Of a stretch of 64,000 nt of DNA, positions 58,735 through 64,000 are shown one piece after another (position 1 is the stretch's first letter; the number at the start of each line of letters is the position of its first letter). The position numbers and the translations under genes are program-made. Below the pieces are notes generated by a model, which was given only the letters and a program-made list of their open reading frames with translations, was not told the origin of the DNA and ran no database searches. The DNA lies in contig KV423986.1 of the NCBI GenBank assembly GCA_001632435.1, forward strand, positions 1 to 64,000, written 5' to 3'. This stretch comes from Calocera cornea HHB12733. Taxonomy: Eukaryota; Basidiomycota; Dacrymycetes; Dacrymycetales; Dacrymycetaceae.

Positions 58735-59215
58735 TTGCTTCGGTTTGGGAGTGTCTCTGCTCCCAGAACGGAAGAAAAGAGATGACTTTATTGGCTCCCC
58801 GCCCGGTTGCATTTGCATCCGCGTATTCATATCACTTCCGTTTCGGAGGCTACTGTGTTTCCGTGCTGTATCTCCGCTTCCCCTTCCGGGTCTACTTCCA
58901 CCATTGTGTTTGCTTCCGAGGATGGATTTATTTCCCCTACAAGTCTGCTTCCGCCATTTGCTCTGGCTTCCGTTCGATGTCTTTACTTCCGCTTGGAGGC
59001 TGTCTGCACTTGAGAATTTGCTTCGGCTGAGTAGATTTACTATTTTTGGCCGATGAACATCTACTTCTGGCTGAGAGGTTGCTTCCATGTCTCCTGTTGC
59101 TCTCGTCTCGACTTCGCTTCCGTTGGAGCACAGGCTGCTTCCGCTCACTGACATTGCTTCCCCTGGCGTTCATTTGTTTCCGCTTCGTGATCTCGTCGTC
59201 ATTCGTTCTCTGCAC
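58735..59215. repeat. degenerate TTTGCTTCCG repeat array, right of ceramidase
   Basis: Same motif family as the array at 53390-54150 (GTTTGCTTCCG, TCTGCTTCCG, ACTTCCGCTT and similar), recurring about every 15-35 bases, in the same orientation as the 53580-53910 part. A lone inverted CGGAAGCAAAGC occurs at 59345-59356. No conserved frame. Confidence 0.75.
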
Positions 59216-59647
59216 GATCCCGGAACCGAGCCAGCTTGGAAGGGCAATGTGTTAGGAGGATATATGTCGTGCAAACTGCATCGACCCTGTATTGTAGCTT
59301 GCTGTATGTGGGTTAAGCCAACATCAGCACCGACGCCGCTCGTGCGGAAGCAAAGCCCGGAGAATGAAGTGAAAGAGCATGAAGAATCTTTCAGCACGTG
59401 ACAGTGATTTCGGCGCGTCTCGCAGGGTTAAGAAGCGCCGCGCCTCCCAGGACCCAGGCTCGTCTCAGACTCTCCCAATTCGCCCACGTCCACCCTCTCA
59501 CACTCTCCTCAGCACTAGTACTCCGCCTAACCCTCCTCGGTCTCATACTCGCCCATCTCACCCTACCCAACAGACACCAAAGGCACGCTCCTCCCTCTGG
59601 TCCCGCGCTTCACCACTGACAACCTGACTTGTCTCACCGTGTTCTAG
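59216..59647. promoter_or_regulatory. upstream region and CT-rich leader of the HMG-box gene
   Basis: AGGGTTAAGAAGCGCCGCGC at about 59424 begins a pyrimidine-rich tract running up to the ATG at 59648. A diverged copy of this stretch is present at 45348-45535. Confidence 0.55.
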
Positions 59648-60260
59648 ATGCCTAAAGCAATTACTCTCGGCGGGACCAAGACGACCGCGACCAAGTCGAA
59701 GCTGCCCAGCATCCTCAAGCCTACCAAGCCTGCCGCTAAGGACACCAAGCCGAAGAAGGCAACCAAGGAGAAGAAGGTAAGTCTCCCTCCCGCTTTCCAG
59801 AAGGCTACATGCTGACCGCATATATGCACCTCAGGAGAAGAAAGAGAAGGACCCGAACGCGCCCAAGGGTGCAAAGTCCCCTTATATTATTTTCTCTCAA
59901 GAGAACAGGGAGGCGGCCAAGGAGGAGGCAGATGGCCCGAGTATGTGATCTCCTCCGTGACGGTCCCCTTTGTTCACGCCCGTCGTCGCAGAGGACATCA
60001 TGCGCATCCTCGGTGAGAAGTGGAGGGCTCTCAGCGAGAAGGACAAGGCTGTACGTCCTCCCTCTGCCTATCTAATGCCTGCTGACTTTCTTCGTAGCCA
60101 TACCTGGCCAAGGCGGTCAAGGACAAGCAGAGGTACGAGCGCGAGATGAAGGCATACGGCGGCAAGTCCGGCAAGGAGGTATGTATCACGCCTTGACCTG
60201 CATATATGCTAGTCTCATCCTGACACGCGTCGGCAGAATCACTCCGACGACACCGATTGA
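59648..60260 (+). CDS. NHP6-like HMG-box chromatin protein
   Basis: Small non-sequence-specific DNA-bending protein with one HMG box, partner of FACT and other chromatin complexes. Five exons. MPKAITLGGTKTTATKSKLP, then a Lys/Pro-rich tail (KPTKPAAKDTKPKKATKEKK), EKKEKDPNAPKGAKSPYIIF (start of the HMG box), FSQENREAAKEEADGP, DIMRILGEKWRALSEKDKAP, YLAKAVKDKQRYEREMKAYG and a short end NHSDDTD. About 130 residues. The box keeps P-x-x-P-x-x-P-x-x-x-Y-x-x-F, the conserved Trp of GEKWRALS and the Tyr/Lys of helix 3. Basidiomycete NHP6 homologs usually carry such an N-terminal Lys/Ala/Pro extension. Confidence 0.92.
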
Positions 60261-60576
60261 ACGCCCTACCTCTGTCTACCTCCTCTCTGACGGGTTACGT
60301 GCTCCTTTCTCTCTTTCCTTCTCATGGTATACTGGTGCTGGAACGTCTACTTTTCACGAAACGATGACCATGTAATAGTATTCCTTGCATGCGTGTAGTC
60401 CACATGTACATGGGTATGCAATGGATGTTCATCACGCTCGCCGTCTCCCTCGACTTGCGCGGAGCTTGCCTCCACCACCCGACCAGAGTTCAGATCGTTC
60501 TCCGAAGCGGCCAGCTGGCACGCATATATACGCCACACCGTGCGCGCAACATGCCCCAGTCCGCATCTCGCACAAG
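60261..60576. other. 3-prime region between convergent HMG-box and KTI12 genes
   Basis: About 315 bases with a TATATA near 60523-60530; no coding feature recognised. Confidence 0.4.
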
Positions 60577-61719
60577 CTATGACGCATTGAAGTTCTCTTC
60601 TATATAGTCTACAAACTTCCCCGCTATCTTGCCCTCGCTCCAGTCCATCTCCGCCCGCCCGACAACGCTCTGCGACATGGCCTTCTTGTGCGCAGTGATG
60701 AACTGGCGCTTGAGCCGCTGCAATTCTGCGGTTGTCACGTTCCGATTGGGCAGCGTCAGGGAGAACTTGAGCTCCGACGACAGCGGCAGGCTGACGGTTC
60801 CTCCTGAGTCTTGAGATGGTAACGATTGCTGTGCTGACCGGATCAGGCCGACTATAGCTGTCGTCGTCTGCTCGAGTGTATGCAGGATATCTGTCGGCGG
60901 CTTGACGACCTACCGTATCCGCACATCAGTTCATGCACATCGTATAACAGCGGATTAGACCCTTACAGTCTCGGTCGCCCGGTTGGGCGGTCGCCTTACC
61001 CCGCTGATGATGCCCTGCCAGATGGCATCCCCAGGCACGTCCTCGTCTTCGGGGGCGACCGTGAAGAGGGGCGAGTCCCAGCGCACCATGGATGATGGTT
61101 CTTCATACCGCAGTATTAGATTATCCAGCCTACAGCAACCCAGGCTCCGTGTCAGCACATCGATTGGCAGACAGGAACAAGGGAAAGACACGAACGTGGC
61201 GGGGTCGTACTGCTCCTCCGCTGGCCGGGTATCGTGCCATGCTTTCGATTGTTCAGGTGTGCAGGCGACGAAAACCTACTATTCGGTCCATGAGGGACGT
61301 CGAATCGCAAATGGGAGAATCGGTGCTCACTGTGCAGACCCTTACTCCTGCCTCTCGTGCTGCACAGTAGATCTGGTAGCGGTACCCCTTGATGTAGTTC
61401 ATCCCGTCTAGGATGAGTAGCGAGTCCTTGCTCAGCCGGCGGTTGATCGCAGTCAGGTAAGCGGCGCGTGCGGGCTTTTCGGCACGACCGTCTGCGTAGC
61501 GGTCAGCCTCCACCCTCTTGTCTGATTGATCGTGAGACTATGCGCACCGTTGTAGACCGTACGCTCAAGGTTCAGGTCCGCATCGTTCAACGCTGATACA
61601 TTCAGCTTCGGCCCTTCGTAAGCGGGGTCTGCAAGCCTCTGCTCCAGATAGCGTTTCAGTTGCAGCGCTCGGTGTGTCTTGCCCGAGCACGGATAACCGG
61701 AGATGGTGATGCAAGCCAT
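60577..61719 (-). CDS. KTI12: KTI12, Elongator-associated protein
   Basis: P-loop protein that regulates the Elongator tRNA-modification complex and is related to PSTK kinases. Start MACITISGYPCSGKTHRALQ with the P-loop GYPCSGKT. Then LKRYLEQRLADPAYEGPKLN, ALNDADLNLERTVYN, KPARAAYLTAINRRLSKDSL, LILDGMNYIKGYRYQIYCAA (the strongly conserved DxxNYIKGYRYQ block) and REAGVRVCTVSTDS. Further exons cover a central part (FEEPSSMVRWDSPLFTV, LPPDILHTLEQTT), and the C-terminus reads LQRLKRQFITAHKKAMSQSV, GRAEMDWSEGKIAGKFVDYI, EENFNAS. The final FVDYIEEN matches the family end. About seven exons. Start fixed by the P-loop position next to the N-terminus. Confidence 0.92.
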
Positions 61720-63080
61720 GGAGATTGCGAGGCAGATTCGAGGCGGTCCGAGCGCGAAGTCAACAGGCCGGCGCGCTGGAGCGATGGTTTTGCCAGTGAC
61801 AAGGCAAGTGTATTAAGGACCGTACTGCGCGTTGTCGAGAAGGGCAGACAGGTGACGTGCCGAGAGCAGATGAGAGGTCAAGTGGGCTGGCGCGATCTGG
61901 CAAGAGAAGAGCAGCGAGAGCGGTGTATGCGTGTATGGGCTGGATGGGTTTACAGTAGAGGTCCGACTGGACGAGAAGTCCTCGGAGCTCCGGCTACGAG
62001 CGGGAACGAACGCCACCCCCGCAATGATCGCGCTTGGTTCCCTCCCATTCAAACGGGCTAGCCTCTTTGTACATTCCCCCTCATAACGCAATCCGACTGT
62101 ATTGTTCCATATTCTCTCCCCTCCCACCGCCGGCTACGGCCATTGTTATGAGCTTGTTAGGCTGCAGCGTACGACGCGTCGCGTGAGTCGTTTTTGCGGG
62201 GTAACCCCGCCGCCCTGCCCTGGATCATGCGTTGTCATCGCTCGTGGCTTCTTGCGGTGCAGACGGCGCCCTTGCCTTCCAGGCCAATCCCTTGCCGAGC
62301 CTTCTGCATTATCCAGCTTGACGCCCTTGTGGAGTCTCACTGTTCCTCAGGCTCTTCCGATGTTCTCTTGACTAGCTGGGATGCTATGTCTGGCAACACT
62401 TCCAGCCCTGTGACCAACGATATATACTCCTCTTCTGCTTAGTCGTACGTCTTCCACCAGGAATGCTGGTAAGCTCCCATTTCATCTCGAGATTCGGTTG
62501 TCTGAAAACGAGATAGCCGTGCGTTCCAAGCATGCGATTCCGGAACGTAGATATTGGAGCATGCGTGCCGCCTGGACGGAGTGTATGCACAGTCATCGGC
62601 GTCAGCCTACCTGCCGTCAGGACTTAGGTCCATCCGGCGGTTTATCTGATACTTGTCGACCCATGACTGCCATTCTCTGCCCTGGCGCCAGTCCGCTACA
62701 TCAACCTCTAAAGTCTGTTCTCCTCCCAACGCCGTTCTCCGAGGACCTGCCTTTCCGGGCGGCCCTTCGCAACTTCTACGCCCGTGTGGGGCCCCATGGG
62801 TAGAATCCTGCATCGGAGCTTCCCCTTCTGCCCGCCTTGCTGGGGAACAATCGAACCAGAATACAGGGATCAGCTGACGATGTTCCGCTGCTCTGCGATC
62901 GTGCAGACGCAACCCCCGCCGGTCCGGACTGGGTAAGGAAAGAATATCGGTCCATTTTTGAACCGTTCTAACATCTCCTCGATGCTATAAGTAGACCGCC
63001 AGGCTGGCTTGAAGATCCTCGCGCTTACGCGTTTTTTCCCCGCTCGAGATCCCCCCAGTTCAGTTCTGAGAAGTGCAATC
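61720..63080. other. 1.4-kb divergent intergenic region, KTI12 to alcohol oxidase
   Basis: No coding sequence recognised. Open frames in 62100-62900 have no splice support or motif. Alcohol oxidase genes of this type are often strongly regulated, so part of this region may be its control region. Confidence 0.4.
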
Positions 63081-64000
63081 ATGCAAGTCAAGGAAGTCGA
63101 TGTCATCGTCTGTGGTGGCGGCCCCGCCGGTTGCGTCGTTGCCGGTCGTCTGGCCTATGCCGACCCGAACCTGCAGGTCATGCTCATCGAGGGTAAGCTC
63201 TCTCTTTCGACGATGTAAGCTTTGCTGATCTCGATGAAGCTGGTGCAAACAACAGGGATGATCCCTGGGTCTACCGCCCGGGTATCTACGTCAGGAACAT
63301 GCAGCAGAATGGAATGTGAGTACAGAAGCTAATCGTGATCTTACACTGGAGACTAATGACGGGAGCAGCAATGACAAGGCTACATTTTATGTCGACACGA
63401 TGGAGTCCAGCCACATGCGTGGTCGCAAGGCCATCGTTCCCTGTGCCAACATCCTCGGAGGCGGCAGCAGCATCAACTTCCAGATGTACACCCGTGCCTC
63501 TGCTTCTGACTGGGGTATGTGCGTCCCCTAAGAGGGTGTTACCTAAGCTCACATGCGGGCAAGATGACTTCAAGACTGAGGGCTGGAAGGCGAAGGGTGA
63601 GTTGAGCTCGGAGTCTCGGACAGAGCATGAGCCCACCAACTGAACAGCTGTTGCTAGACCTCGTCCCGCTCATGAAGCGGCTCGAGAACTATCAGAAGCC
63701 ATGCAACAACGACACTCACGGCTACGATGGCCCGATCGCCATCTCCAACGGAGGCCAGATCACTACCTTGGCCCAGGACTTCCTGCGAGCTTCGGAGGCA
63801 ATCGGCGTGCCTTTCAGCGGTACGTTGATTTTCCGGATCACGTGTCTCCCAGCTGAGTTCTGTCGCAGATGATATCCAGGATCTCGATACTGCCCACGGT
63901 GCTGAGATCTGGGCCAAGTATATCAACCGGCAGACCGGCCGTCGCAGCGATGCTGCAACTGCCTACGTTCACAGTGTGATGGATGTTCAGACCAACCTGC
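63081..64000 (+). CDS. alcohol (methanol) oxidase, GMC family, 3-prime truncated by window end
   Basis: FAD enzyme that oxidises short primary alcohols with release of H2O2; in yeast peroxisomal AOX, in wood-decay fungi often a source of peroxide. Start MQVKEVDVIVCGGGPAGCVV (dinucleotide motif GGGPAG). Then AGRLAYADPNLQVMLIEGGA, NNRDDPWVYRPGIYVRNMQQ, ATFYVDTMESSHMRGRKAIV, PCANILGGGSSINFQMYTRA (GMC signature 1), SASDWDDFKTEGWKAK, DLVPLMKRLENYQKPCNNDT, HGYDGPIAISNGGQITTLAQ, DFLRASEAIGVPFSDDIQDL, TAHGAEIWAKYINRQTGRRS and ATAYVHSVMDVQTNL up to the edge. At least six exons with short introns. Close to yeast AOX throughout. The C-terminal part and any peroxisomal signal lie beyond the window. Confidence 0.95.

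Overview
The window is nuclear DNA of a filamentous basidiomycete fungus, most likely an agaricomycete. The evidence is short spliceosomal introns (about 45-70 bases, GT...AG) in almost every gene, GC-rich coding sequence, a basidiomycete-style expansion of tyrosine-kinase-like (TKL) kinases, an F-box/LRR-type protein, a Zn2Cys6 transcription factor and an alcohol oxidase of the methanol-oxidase type. No prokaryotic operons, rRNA or convincing tRNA genes were seen.

Layout. 0.3-6 kb: four tandem NmrA-like (isoflavone-reductase-like) NAD(P)-binding genes, all on the minus strand. 6.7-7.9 kb: GPI2/PIG-C of the first step of GPI-anchor synthesis. 8.3-10.1 kb: atypical TKL kinase B (minus). 11.0-12.4 kb: Zn2Cys6 transcription factor (minus). 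14.1-15.4 kb: F-box/LRR-type protein (minus). 16.8-20.6 kb: VPS18, a HOPS/CORVET subunit (minus). 20.9-21.7 kb: small secreted protein (minus). 24.7-26.6 kb: atypical kinase A (plus). 28.0-28.9 kb: histidine phosphatase (minus). 29.3-29.9 kb: CGR1. 30.5-31.5 kb: Rab5-type GTPase. 31.8-33.0 kb: TVP23 (minus). 35.6-36.9 kb: SAM methyltransferase. 37.7-38.5 kb: NIP7 (minus). 38.9-40.6 kb: atypical kinase C (minus). 41.5-42.3 kb: FAP7. 42.3-46.4 kb: a mosaic of broken gene copies and one small unknown gene. 47.4-50.1 kb: mitochondrial m-AAA protease (minus). 50.9-52.9 kb: amidase (minus). 54.8-58.2 kb: neutral ceramidase. 59.6-60.3 kb: NHP6-like HMG-box protein. 60.6-61.7 kb: KTI12 (minus). 63.1 kb to the end: alcohol oxidase, cut by the window edge.

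The housekeeping genes fall into recurrent themes: ribosome assembly (CGR1, NIP7, FAP7), endolysosomal and Golgi traffic (VPS18, Rab5, TVP23), and lipid/GPI and mitochondrial quality control (GPI2, ceramidase, m-AAA protease). Between them lie accessory genes, of which the most interesting are three paralogous proteins with an N-terminal helical region and a C-terminal TKL (pseudo)kinase domain. Each paralog departs from the kinase consensus differently, and at least four degenerate fragments of the family are scattered through the window. The architecture recalls the MLKL/HeLo type of cell-death effector, but this is inference.

The region at 41.1-46.9 kb looks like a recombination junkyard. 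It starts with a perfect 13-bp inverted repeat and a degenerate CCCTAA telomere-like array. It continues with shuffled, partly inverted copies of kinase exons, the FAP7 3-prime flank, the ceramidase 3-prime exon and the HMG-gene upstream region. Exon boundaries were read by eye from splice consensus and protein continuity, so single junctions may be off by a few bases.
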